Notes under the pieces: model-generated
Seen by the model: only the letters and a program-made list of their open reading frames with translations
What the model was told of the DNA's origin: nothing
The model's database searches: none
Assembly: GCA_017503105.1 (NCBI GenBank)
Contig: JAFVTS010000010.1
Location: forward strand, 112,862 to 176,861
DNA length: 64,000 nucleotides
DNA from: Clostridia bacterium
GTDB taxonomy: Bacteria > Bacillota > Clostridia > Oscillospirales > CAG-272
Direction: 5' to 3'
Shown: positions 8,801 to 18,000 of the stretch, piece by piece
How positions within the stretch are numbered: position 1 is the first letter of the stretch
Layout of the letters: each line of letters starts with the position of its first letter
Program-made: the position numbers and the translations under genes

Positions 8801-11676
8801 GTATTCTTCCCACGGACGCTCCCACCGAGTACGATCCCGCGGTTGATACGGCTCTTCCCACACCCGAAAAGTCAGGTTCTGCTTTTGGCGGCTGGTACAC
8901 CACTTCGACCTTCGAAGAGGGTACCCGTGTTGAGAAAATCGCGGCAGGCACCGACGGAATGCTCAGACTCTACGCTAAATGGCTCTACGTCTTCGTAGAC
9001 GAGGACTTCGAGAGCAAGGACTTCGAGGCTTCCGCAAATACGAGCTATAATAAGGTAAACCTTAACCTCCAAAAGGAGGGAACCACGGCAAAGACCGAGC
9101 TTGACGCGAACGGAAACAAGTATCTGAGAGTGTTCGCCACCACGGGTGACGCGATAGTTATGGTTACGAACAGCAGCTACAACCTGACTCATATGACCGA
9201 AACGAAGCTCTCCATCAAGTTTGATCTTCTTCCCGGCGATATCACCTCTAAACTTCAGATCAACATCGCAACCTCAGGAAACGCTTACGGTCAGCTCAAG
9301 CTTGCCACTATGTCGGGCGGCTCGTTCAAGCTTATCGGCAGCAGCACTGAGATCGCAAACGTGAACGGCGGACGTATAACCCTGCGCCTGCTTGTAGATT
9401 TCGCGGAAGCAAAGGTTTACGCTTATTCTGAGGAAGGCGACGTGCTTGACAGCGCGGCCCTCACCGTTCCGAGTGGAAAGAACGGCACTCCCGAAAGCGT
9501 TCTGGCTTGGCAGAAGGTTGCGACAAATTATCTTCTCTACGCTTGGATGGAAAATCCCCAGAAGAGCATAGCGGGCACGACGTCTTCTCTCGGCTTTGAC
9601 AATATGACTATTGCCGAGGGTATGATGTTCTACGTAAAGCCTGCGGCTCCTCTTCCCGACAACAGCATCGTTTACGAAACTAACGGCGGCACTCTCCCCG
9701 AGGGTGCCCCCGCAGAGTACGACACGGAGAACGGAACTCTTCTTCCCACAGGCGTAACCAAGGACGGCTACATCTTCGGCGGCTGGTATACGAGCGCTGA
9801 CTTTACGGGCGAGCGTATGGACTACGTTCCCGTAGGAACCGAGGGAATAGTTACCGTTTACGCGAAGTGGCTCTCAACTGCGATGAGCAAGGACTTCGAG
9901 GACGAGGTCGTTAATATTGAGTTTAACACTAACACCGGCAAGAACGGCTTCGGCTATAACAGCACGAGCGTAACGGCTGCTATGCCTTCGGGAAATCCCT
10001 TCACTACCGTGACGGATGATGAGAGCGGTAATACCTATCTCAAGGTCTACACGGTTGAAAAGTCGCTCTATATGACCGTGACGAATTCGGGCAAGGCCCA
10101 GCTTAAGGACTTTAACGAAACGGCTATTACCTTCGTATTCGATTACGGAAGGATAGGCACGGCCCCGCTTCTTTCCGACAATATCAGATTCGAAACGAGC
10201 GGCTCAAATTACGGAAATTACAACTTTATGACGATTAACGGCTCGAACGGAAATGCTCAGCTTAAAGGCTCGTCCGTTGCTTTTGCAACGGTGGGTGCCG
10301 AGGCTGACGCAAGAATCACCGTCTGCGTTACCATTGATTTCGCGGCTTGTACCGTGACTGCTTATTCCGAAGACGGCGAGATTCTTGACAGAGTGCCTCT
10401 CGGTGCGGTTCCCACTTCCAAGAGCGGATATACTCAGGCGCAGACCTGGGTGGAATGGCAGAGCCTTGCATCGGGTTATCTTGCTTATCATCAGTTCGGC
10501 GTGAGCGCTAAGGGCGTGGATAACTACGCTTACTTTGATAACTTCAAGGTCATCGACGGTAACCCCTTCATCGACTTTGCTACAAAGATCCCCGCAGTGA
10601 ACACCATTGACTACGTAACGAACGGCGGCACTCTCCCCGAGGGTGCCCCCACCGAGTACGAGCCCTTGGTCGAAACAGTGCTTCCCATACCTGAAAAGGC
10701 AGGCTATTTCTTCGACGGTTGGTATACCACCGAAAACTTCGAAGTCGGTACCCGTGTCGAGAAAATCTTGACATTAGGTGAAGGAAAGTTTACAATTTAT
10801 GCGAAGTGGAACCGCGTTTTCGCATCCACCGATTACGAGAACACCGCTTATAACGGAACCGAGATCGGCTGGCAGGCGAGCGGTGGCGTTCAGACGCTGA
10901 CTAAGGCTGACGGCACGACGGGTGCTCAGATCTCTTCCGTTGAAACCGTTACGGACGAAGAGGGAAATAAGTTCCTTAAATTCACCGTAATTTCAAGCGA
11001 CGGACTTATCGTAACCAAGAACTCGTCTTACAACCTTACGACTATGACGGAAACGGCGATATCTTATACGTTTGATATTATCGCGACGGGTGATAACCTT
11101 CTTAACGCCGGCATAAGGATCTCCACCGACGGAAACGCTTACGGACAGCTCTCCATAGCGGACGTCAACGGCTTAACAGGTGAGGTCAAGCTCGCAGGTG
11201 GCTCGGTCGTTATCGGCAACGTCAAGGAGGGCAAGGTAACACTCCACGTAACCGTTGATTTCGCTGAAGGCACGGCGACGGCTTATGACGCAGGTGGCTT
11301 GGCAATAGATTCCTCCGTCCTTACCATTCCGGATGCGGCGGCAGGCAACGAAAAGCCCGCAACTCTTGCCGATTGGCAGAAGGTTGCGAAAACTGCGCTT
11401 CTCTACGTTTATATGACCAATCCCACCGCGGGCGAGGGCGTTGCATCCTCTCTTGGATTCGATAACGTATCCATCACGGAGGGCAGCATATTCGAGCGTG
11501 AAATGCCCGAGGCAGCCGAGCCCGATGCAGGGGAAGATCCCGAAGCGGGCAATGACGGTGCGGATAGCGGTGCAAACGGCGAAGCTGGCAACGGCGCAGC
11601 TCCCGAGGAGGGAAACGGCGGCGCGGATAGCGGTGCTGACGGCGGCGCAAGCGATCTGACGGACGGCGTAAATTGA
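2815..11676 (+). CDS. giant secreted heparinase II/III-like protein with six B-repeat/beta-sandwich modules (giant 1)
   Basis: 2953 aa; GAAAGGAG precedes the ATG. Residues 1-37 are a signal peptide (charged start, long hydrophobic core, small residues VEA). Residues about 45-200 resemble the alpha/beta domain found before catalytic domains of alpha-glucuronidase-type glycosidases (EILIGDTDR motif). Residues about 258-1055 form a heparinase II/III-like region: GEHPRYLLTEQN entry, helical core with HMDVYHGPSH (378-387) and YDWCYD, GHGT at 439-442, then NHEGYDHGTFQIYYKG at 663-678 leading into the beta-sheet half. From about 1059 there are six InlB-type B-repeats, each ending GGWYT...YAKW (near nt 5990, 6910, 7835, 8770, 9660, 10595), each followed by a sandwich module with a VRIVIDF...AY strand and an EGNxF-like end. 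The tail (last 50 residues) is Gly/Ala/Glu/Asp-rich. No LPXTG is seen. Inferred role: extracellular cleavage and binding of an acidic polysaccharide. Confidence 0.85.
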   Translation: MVKQKKVILLSALMTLALCLALFFGIVFSGNTAVEAETKDTAKLISLDEAETVEIIGADGSDYALIFASDARQNDQTVASELSNKVRKASGVIIRAKSDVTKETELEILIGDTDRDFSKMLLEAINAYGSVDEFFVWGYAYRDGKLAYTANSDIAFSLGAEEFLSLVAEDGTLSVPSDLWVIGAKSVEEYEEEKRAEEEAKREEYLNSLIEMNDAFTDDQFNTDLYTPGQFYKPMIDEDGNGYFTATKNGEPWVYPAKGEHPRYLLTEQNIPKILAILEEGKNPDSDYFVMANTFWELANTDMESIHYGEFQNQYKNTGGNSWLDPTGEPYRYDGKTLGIIDAKAMAYMLTGDVKYAYEAIVAIKNAMLSLHYTTDLHMDVYHGPSHVMVTLAAVYDWCYDVLTEEDKWQMIWGTAQILGPQMESGMRYPPSGMQGVNGHGTGPQLARDWMTVATVFSDEVPDWYRYVAGRYFNEYLPVANEQFKNGWVSQGTACYAPIKIHVQAWANYLIKTSTGENFLTEDAVKTMYFFISHITPRETANAHQQYYFQTGDGSRNTGGTQVACAEYFMIAALYNDPVIYAQAKLITANHSKFNYDTIFTMTPSFQLALTSAVDYNGESSRDGIDTIQYFADPAGQMTIREEWGNPDSIAVLMRLMNKTMANHEGYDHGTFQIYYKGLLAGTSGAYQKYGSAAHYYYQQATISSNGLLVFNPAGADAEPKYQADGVTLSNTARYYYSGSQRRANVGTSSVEAWLDSAQMVDTIGAAYGYDSDGRAKYAYLAGDMTSAYEVGTVDYISRKMFTLFTGDEDFPALFFTFDQITSDDASFTKHWLLHTLKEPEIDQDNLTATVINGEGKMYLQSLFGADAIMKVGGEGKAWWINGYFKDPTDRGSWDVKTQSFKDENDKGSWVEGKNAVDGFATDDNYKNIWGRIELRTEGDKYSKFLNVLAVTDTENETPFEIQKFANDESTVYGAQFKNSVIAFLNSDEKPAEKQYKEFSFTTEGTGLYEYYIAGLEAGTWQIIVDGVSVAYSLADTEGALLTFTAPAGDVEVRPGSDVIGANGGKIQYTTGGGVLPKDTLYVYKNEFDFPLPTEVTRGADVFVGWYTSPTYEPETAVTAIPAGTTGTYRVYAKWISNFLNEDYSESSFKAIEANVSAGGVNYSGSTKTGSSFITKTDEKGRNYVEWIEGTKDPLITQTSSVKNFSMLGSDDKCVSFTYQLATNPGNTPMQTHVRLIAKKDVDGGTISSTSTYLFTTDNDGVVRSHKGSTIATLSEEVTTIRIVIDFKNGEMRYYDDDYNIITADPFSPPATTKAENTEEFLKCLTEYLWYFYGGSPANVTDAAMRIYGIRVQEGDEFTALAKPQTEGIKYNLNGGKLPAGAPKDFNSDGTMTLLPAAKDMILAGSVFGGWYTTPTFDEGTETTYAPAGTEGLYEVWAKWNAVFVDVNFGNYDIDHAESNKSYGGVNLNGGGKVGSSFKTETGADGKKYLVWTPGVSDPLINAMNDTTNVSTMNDTSVSYTLTFSKHGSADLPDFEFRLIGKHTVAGETGKGDSNITFGNISNGSFRIGSTTVATIGDEPTTVRIVIDFAEGNIKAYDEWGAVIATQPLPNIPAASGATNYLEWKQCFRSYLFYTRRTGGSADKADQAIRYYSIKIEEGNAFALKGNEQPPKPNSIIYETNGGTLPEDAPTEYDVALGTVLPTNVTKSGYIFGGWYTSADFTGERMDAIPFGGQNPVKVYAKWLYIVMDEDWNDKDFVHPESLNTNRDGIIYNTGGATEPKPGTGYETVKDESGNTYLKVFSPSHTVYLVANNSGQYQFPEFKETAVTFEFSYGRDGDNYLASNYVRLQTSGSKFGNYQFLSIDGDTGNATLKGSAAPFVTIGSEMVTFRITIDFAALTVTAYGEDAEVLDVAPLGAVPTSAAGQYQPTTWVEWMDYATGYYVYNQLQKPAGFTAEEGKVFGARFDNFKVIDGNPYINFSSELPKSNSIKYEANGGILPTDAPTEYDPAVDTALPTPEKSGSAFGGWYTTSTFEEGTRVEKIAAGTDGMLRLYAKWLYVFVDEDFESKDFEASANTSYNKVNLNLQKEGTTAKTELDANGNKYLRVFATTGDAIVMVTNSSYNLTHMTETKLSIKFDLLPGDITSKLQINIATSGNAYGQLKLATMSGGSFKLIGSSTEIANVNGGRITLRLLVDFAEAKVYAYSEEGDVLDSAALTVPSGKNGTPESVLAWQKVATNYLLYAWMENPQKSIAGTTSSLGFDNMTIAEGMMFYVKPAAPLPDNSIVYETNGGTLPEGAPAEYDTENGTLLPTGVTKDGYIFGGWYTSADFTGERMDYVPVGTEGIVTVYAKWLSTAMSKDFEDEVVNIEFNTNTGKNGFGYNSTSVTAAMPSGNPFTTVTDDESGNTYLKVYTVEKSLYMTVTNSGKAQLKDFNETAITFVFDYGRIGTAPLLSDNIRFETSGSNYGNYNFMTINGSNGNAQLKGSSVAFATVGAEADARITVCVTIDFAACTVTAYSEDGEILDRVPLGAVPTSKSGYTQAQTWVEWQSLASGYLAYHQFGVSAKGVDNYAYFDNFKVIDGNPFIDFATKIPAVNTIDYVTNGGTLPEGAPTEYEPLVETVLPIPEKAGYFFDGWYTTENFEVGTRVEKILTLGEGKFTIYAKWNRVFASTDYENTAYNGTEIGWQASGGVQTLTKADGTTGAQISSVETVTDEEGNKFLKFTVISSDGLIVTKNSSYNLTTMTETAISYTFDIIATGDNLLNAGIRISTDGNAYGQLSIADVNGLTGEVKLAGGSVVIGNVKEGKVTLHVTVDFAEGTATAYDAGGLAIDSSVLTIPDAAAGNEKPATLADWQKVAKTALLYVYMTNPTAGEGVASSLGFDNVSITEGSIFEREMPEAAEPDAGEDPEAGNDGADSGANGEAGNGAAPEEGNGGADSGADGGASDLTDGVN

Positions 11677-11770
11677 CCCCATCGCTCGCAATGCGAGTCA
11701 AACCTTTGACGCATATTTACAAAGGTTTGACTGGAACGATTCAATTTAAAAAGTTTAATAAACGCTAAAA

Positions 11771-11802
11771 CAGCACGGCGCAATTTGCGCCGTGCTGTTT
11801 TT
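11771..11802 (+). terminator. Rho-independent terminator of giant 1
   Basis: CAGCACGGCGCAA (11771-11783) pairs perfectly with TTGCGCCGTGCTG (11785-11797), followed by five T residues. Confidence 0.9.
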
Positions 11803-12000
11803 ATGTAATTATAAAATGCGCGCGGGAGGGGTGGAGAAGAGATGCGAAATTAAAATATGTTCTTTCAGATTTTTATGCCGCTTTTTGTAAAAAAGACGGG
11901 GATATTTGTAAAATCGAACAATACGTCGGTCTTTTTGCACAAAAGCGGTCATATTTTTTTGGTACAAACGCTGATTTTTGTAAACATCTTACTTTTTATA

Positions 12001-12029
12001 TTGCTTTTTAATTTAAAAAGAAGTAAAAT
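12001..12029 (+). promoter_or_regulatory. likely promoter of giant 2
   Basis: TTGCTT (12001-12006), 17 bases, TAAAAT (12024-12029), 52 bp before the start codon. Weaker match than the promoter of giant 1. Confidence 0.5.
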
Positions 12030-12081
12030 AAGAATTGTAAGATACATAATTAACAGTGTCTTAAAAGAAAGGAGAAAAACA

Positions 12082-15000
12082 ATGACAAAAATTAAAAGAA
12101 CAGCATTGTTTTCCGCTTTGATCTCCGTTATTCTCGGCGCGCTGGTCGTGCTCGGAGTGCTTTATCCGAGTGACGAGGCTCGTAACGAGCGTTCGGAGGC
12201 AGAGCTCTCGCTCAGACTTATGTCGGAGGAGATGGTCGACATTGCCGTCGACGCAGACAGCCCGTTTGAGCTTGTATACAGCTCGGACGCAAATCAGGGC
12301 GATTCCGCGCTTGCCACGGAGCTTCGCTCACTTCTCAGAAAGAGCGGAAAGATATTCCGACCCGTCCCCGATACAAAGGAGGAGACGGAATTTGAGATCC
12401 TTCTCGGTAACACAAACCGTGAGGTATCACAGATGATGCTTGCCGCCATTAACGCGTACGGCTCCCCCGACGAAATATTAGTCTGGGGCTATGCTTACAG
12501 AAACGGCAAGCTCGTTTACGTGGCAAACAGCAACGCGGCATTCGAGCTTGGTAAAGAGGATTTCCTCGCGCTCGTTGCCGAGGACGGCACCCTCAGAGTT
12601 CCCGCGGATCTTTGGGTCGTAAATTCAATGACCGTCGAGGAATACGAGGAGATGCTTCGGGAGCAGGAAGAGGCTAAGAGACAGGAGATAATAAACGCTC
12701 TCATCGAGAAGAACGAGCTCTTCAAGAACGAGGAAAGACTCACCACGGGCTACGTTTCTATGATAGGTGAGAACGGTCACTATGATAAGAATCCCTATCA
12801 GTCGCCTTGGGTCTATCCCGCTTCGAATCAGCACCCGAGATACCTTATCACGGAGGAAAACGTAAAGCGCATAATTGAAATGCAGGACGACCCCGAGTAT
12901 AAGGCGGTATTCGACAATCTCTGGTACTGGGCGGAGTACGATATCAAAGAAGGTATATTCCCCGAGAGAACGGGCGGCTCAGGTCAGATAAACCGATACG
13001 ACGAGAGAATAATCACGGGTATCTCCGCAAGAGCTATGGCGTATCTTCTTACGGGTGACGAGATCTACGCTTACGAGGCGATAATCGCCGTAAAGAACGC
13101 GATGCTCACCCTTAATTTCACTACGGATATACATATGGACGTCTACCACGGCGCATCTCACGTTATGGTAGTTCTTGCCGCCGTGTACGATTGGTGCTAC
13201 GACGTTCTGACCGAGGACGACAAGTGGCAGATGATCACGGGCTCCACGACCTGCCTTTGGCCCACGATGGAGTTCAACTATCCTCCGAACGACTATAACG
13301 GCATATCGGGTCACGGCACGGGCCCGCAGTTGCTCCGTGACTATATGTCCCTTGCCGTTGCCTTCTACGACGAGGCACCCGATTGGTGGGATTTCGTTAT
13401 GGGCAGATATTTCCAGGAGTATCTCCCCGTTGCAAATCAGCAGTACGTAAACGGCTGGATCTCTCAGGGAACTGCTTGCTACGCTCCCATAAAGCTTATG
13501 GTTCAGCTTTGGGCGGCTCATCTGATAAAGACCTGTACGGGTGAGAACTTCTTCATCTCGGATGCGGCTCTCAGCGTTCAGCTCTTCGTGAGCCAGCTTC
13601 AGCCCAACGGAAAATATTTCCAGACGGGTGACGGCGGACGTACCGCCACCGGTGCGGCTCCCGGCTTTGCGGAGTATTTCGTTTCCGCAGCGCTTTATAA
13701 CGACCCCTTGGCGCTTGCGTGGGCAAAGTATTTCACTAACGATTATACCAAGGTCAACACGGGCTCCATCTTCACGATGGGCGCCGATTTCCAGCTCGCC
13801 TTCATCTCGTGGGTAACCAACGAGAACGTCGATAAGTACGATGGCATCGGAAGAGTGCAGTACTTCCTTGACCCCGCAGGACAGATGACCGTAAGGGATT
13901 CGTGGGACTCTGACGCGGCAGCCGTCTTTATGAAGGTCGGTAATATGTCGATGTCCAACCACGACGTTTACGAGCACGGAACATTCCAGATATATTATAA
14001 GGGCCTTCTCGCCGCAGATTCGGGCTCGTATAAGCACTACGGCGGTGACTCGCATTACTATTATCTCCAGTGCACGGTCGCGCACAACGGCCTTCTTATC
14101 TTCAACCCCGCAAAGGCGGCTGACGCAAAGATGGACGGCAACAAGGTAACGAACCCCGGCTCTTACTACTATTCGGGAAGCCAGCACAGGCTTCCGAGCC
14201 CCGTATCCCTCCAGCAGTGGAACGACGGCACCTACCGTATGGCTGAAACTACGGGTTGGGGTTGGGGATACGACCTTGACGGCAGTGTCAGATACGCGTA
14301 TCTCGCAGGTGATATAACCGACGCTTACGACGACGTAACGGTCGATTACGTCGGAAGAAGAATGCTTACCGTCTACACGGGCGACGAAGAGATACCTATG
14401 GTATTCATAACCTTCGACGAGCTCGTGTCCGACGAGGATTACTTCGAGAAGACCTTCCTTCTTCACACCGTTAAGGAGCCCGAGGTCGACGAGGAGAATA
14501 TGACCGCCACCGTAACGGAGGGTGAGGGCAGATTGGTTATGGCATCGCTCTTCGGCGCCGACGTTATTGAAAAGATAGGCGGCGAGGGCAAGGCTTATTG
14601 GATAAACGGCTATTATAAAGAAGACGGAACCTACGTAGAGGGAAAGAACTGCCTTGACGAGTATACCCCCGACGATAACTATATGAACATCTGGGGAAGA
14701 GTGCAGTTAAGAGCAAGAGGCGATAAAACCACCAACTTCCTCACCGCTATGTACGTCTCCGACGCCGACAGCACGGCAGAGCTTGAGATATCCAAGTTCC
14801 AAAACGACCAGGTCTACGGAGCAAGCTTCGGAAGCAACGTAACGGTGTTCGCTGCAGGAAGAGAGAAGACTTATAAGTCGTTCTCCTTTGAAACCGAGGG
14901 TCAGGGACTTTACACCTACTACGTCAGCGGAATCGCAGACGGAACCTGGCAGATAAAGGTTGACGGCGTCTCCGTCGCATACGCGCTTTCCGCGGACGAG

Positions 15001-18000
15001 GCGGGACTTATCACCTTCACGGCTCCTGCGGGCAAGGTCGACGTCGTTCCCGGTAAGGACGTTATCGGAGCTAACGGCGGCAGAATTCAGTACTCCACGG
15101 GCGGTGCTCAGCTTCCCGACGACGCTCCCTATTCTTACAATAACGAAGAGGCGACGCCTCTTCCCGAAATAGCGTACAGAGGCGAGGACGTCTTCCTTGG
15201 CTGGTATCTCACCTCCGAGTGTCTCCCGGAGGACAGAATATACGAGGTTCCCGCAGGCACTACGGGCACGTTCAGAGTGTACGCTAAGTGGCTTGCGACC
15301 TTCATCAACGAGGATTACACCGAAACGGTCGTAAACTGCAAGCAAGGTAACGTTATGCTGAACGGTATCACCTACGCGGGCAGCGGCAAGGCGGGGTCGT
15401 CCTTCATCACCAAAAAAGACGATGACGACAGAGTTTATCTTGAGTGGATCGAGGGCTCGTCCGACTCGTTCATTCACGCGCAGAACACGGCTGTAAATAT
15501 GTCAACGGCGGTATCGGAGGATAAGTCCATATCCTTCACCGTCGAAATGGACGCGAACGAAGGCTCGCCGAACCTCGCATCCTCCTTCCAGATGGTAGCA
15601 AAGGTTGACGTCAACGGCGGAGCGCTCGGCGGTTCAAGACACACCCATCTCTTCAGGACCGACACGAAAGGAAACGTCCTTCTCGGCGGCACGAAGAATA
15701 TCGGCAACCTCACCGACGAGGGCACTATTACCGTTCGCTTTGCCATAGACTTTGCGTACGGGCAGATAAAGGCGTACGACGCGGACAATCAGCTTATAGC
15801 GTCCGTTGCATTCCGCCCCGATTCCGCACTCGGCACGACGAGCACCGAGGAGTCGATGAAGTGCTATACTCAGTATCTCTTCTATTGGCACGGTGACACG
15901 TCCAAGGATATTTCCGACGCTACGATGCGAATCTATAAGGTCAAGATGCAGGACGGCAACGTCTTTGAGCTTAGCGGAGGCGACGTCGGAGCAAACGGAA
16001 TCAAGTACAACAAAAACGGCGGAAGCCTTCCCAAAGGCACACCTTATCAGTATTCTAAGGAAGAGCCCACCGTTCTTCCCACTGACGTGACTCGCGACGG
16101 CTATATCTTCGGCGGTTGGTTTACCACCGAGACCTTCGACGAGGGCACGAGGACCTACTACGTTCCCACCGATACGGAGGGCGCATATGAGGTCTATGCC
16201 AAGTGGATATTCCTCGCGGTAGACGAGACGTACGACGGAAAGAGCTTTGAGATCAAGGAAAGCACCTCCGGCTCAAACGGCACGCTCAGCTATAACGCGG
16301 GCTCGGCAGGCGAGCCGAAGCCCGGCTCGGGCTTCGTTACCGTGACCGATGGTAACAATACCTACTTAAAGGCGAGCGTAGGCTCCGTAAACTCAATAAT
16401 CTATCATTCCAGCAACAACTATAACCTTACTCACTTCACCGAAACGTCTATCTCCTACGCCTTCGATATGAAGAAGCTTGAGGGCGTTGACTTCCCGAAC
16501 GTGCTTCTCCAGATAGCGACCTCGGGCGGAAAATACGGAAGCCTTCGTATAATGACTATCGACGAGGCGGGTAACGCAAAGCTCGAGGGCTCGTCCAACG
16601 TCTTTGCTAAGGTAACCGAGCAGGAATACACTACGTTCCGTATAACTCTTGACTTCGCCGACGCGTCTGTCACGGCGTACGACTTAGAGGGTAACGCGAT
16701 AGATTCCGTAAAGCTAAAGGGCGTTCCCGGCGGATCGGGCGGAACACCCGCAAGCCTTCTTGAATGGCAGAAGGTCGCGGCATCCTATCTCGCTTACTTC
16801 GCACTGAGCAGAACCAACAAGATCGAGGGCGCGGTTTCCTCCTTCGCTATTGACAACATTAAGGTTGCCGAGGGCAACATCTTCCTTTCCGAGGAAGTAA
16901 TACTTCCCGTAGGAAACGGAATTATTTACAAGCTCGACGGCGGAAGACTTCCCGAGGGCGCACCGAAGGAATACGATCCCCAGAACGGAACGCTCCTTCC
17001 TACGGCGACCCGTCCCGGATATATCTTCGGCGGCTGGTACACGAGTGAAACGCTCTCCGATGACACGAGAGTTTATTACGTTCCCTTCGGCACGGAAGGC
17101 AGCTTCGCCGTATACGCTAAGTGGCTGACGGTTCTCGGAGATGAAACGTACGAGGGCAAGGACTTTACCATCACGGGTCAGACCGCAAACAACGGCCCTT
17201 ACGCTTACAACGCCGTAAATAGCGGTGTATCTCATCAGACGGTAATAGACGAGCAAGGTAACACTTACGTTAAATCGAGCTTCACCGATACCAGAAACGG
17301 CGTTATTTATCAGAGCAGTAACTCTTATAACTTCACAAACTTCAGAGAAACCGCGGTTTCTTATCAGGTAGACCTTCGTAAGCTTGCAGGCGTTTCTCTT
17401 TCGGCTGCTGCCATAAGCATTCAGACGGCGGGCGCCGCCGCAGGCAGCACGAACCTTGTGTCTGCCGGCAAGGACGGAGCAGTCAGGCTCGCAGGCTCGA
17501 GCTTGGTATTCGCGACTGTCGGCGAGGAGGGCTTCACCACTCTTCGCATCACCGTTGATTTCGCTGACGGTATGATCTACGCTTACGACTCCGAGTATAA
17601 CGTTCTTGACAGCGTGGCTATAAAGGTTCCCACAGGCTACGGTGTGACCACCGCGGCTGAGTGGCAGAAGATAGCTAAAACCTATACCTTCTATATGTCC
17701 CTTTCGGGTAAGGATACTGCTATCGGCGTTGACAACATCAAGGTCGTAGAAGGAAGAGCTTTTGAAAAGACCGACGTAGTTATCCCCTCAAGAACGGGCA
17801 TAGATTACGTTCTCGGCGGCGGCACTCTTCCCGAAGGCGCTCCCACGGAGTACGATCCCACTCTCGGCACGCTTCTTCCCACGACCGCGAATAAGAACGG
17901 CTACGCTTTTGCGGGCTGGTACACGAGCACCGACTTCTCGGCTGATTCTCGCGTATATTACGTTCCCGCAGGAACTGAGGGAACCTTTACGGTATACGCT

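Larger units (their letters stand above)
11677..12081 (+). other. gene-free region between giants 1 and 2
   Basis: Contains an 11-12 bp hairpin (11698-11708 with 11720-11730), the terminator at 11771-11802, a partial copy of the GCGAAATTAA motif at 11844-11858, an AT-rich leader and the promoter at 12001-12029. The reading frame of giant 2 is open back to 11857 but lacks a ribosome site there. Confidence 0.7.

Noticed and set aside
11500..11676. Gly/Ala-rich tail of giant 1 as a collagen-like or sortase-anchored domain
   Set aside because: No Gly-X-Y periodicity and no LPXTG, hydrophobic stretch or basic tail.
11857..12081. N-terminal extension of giant 2 by 75 residues
   Set aside because: No ribosome site at 11857, the extension crosses the predicted promoter, and the signal peptide begins at 12082.
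12979..14466. Open frame of 495 codons on the minus strand opposite giant 2, and similar long antisense frames opposite giants 1, 3 and 4
   Set aside because: They mirror well-supported proteins, lack ribosome sites, and occur at matching places in the paralogues, as expected from codon bias of the sense strand.
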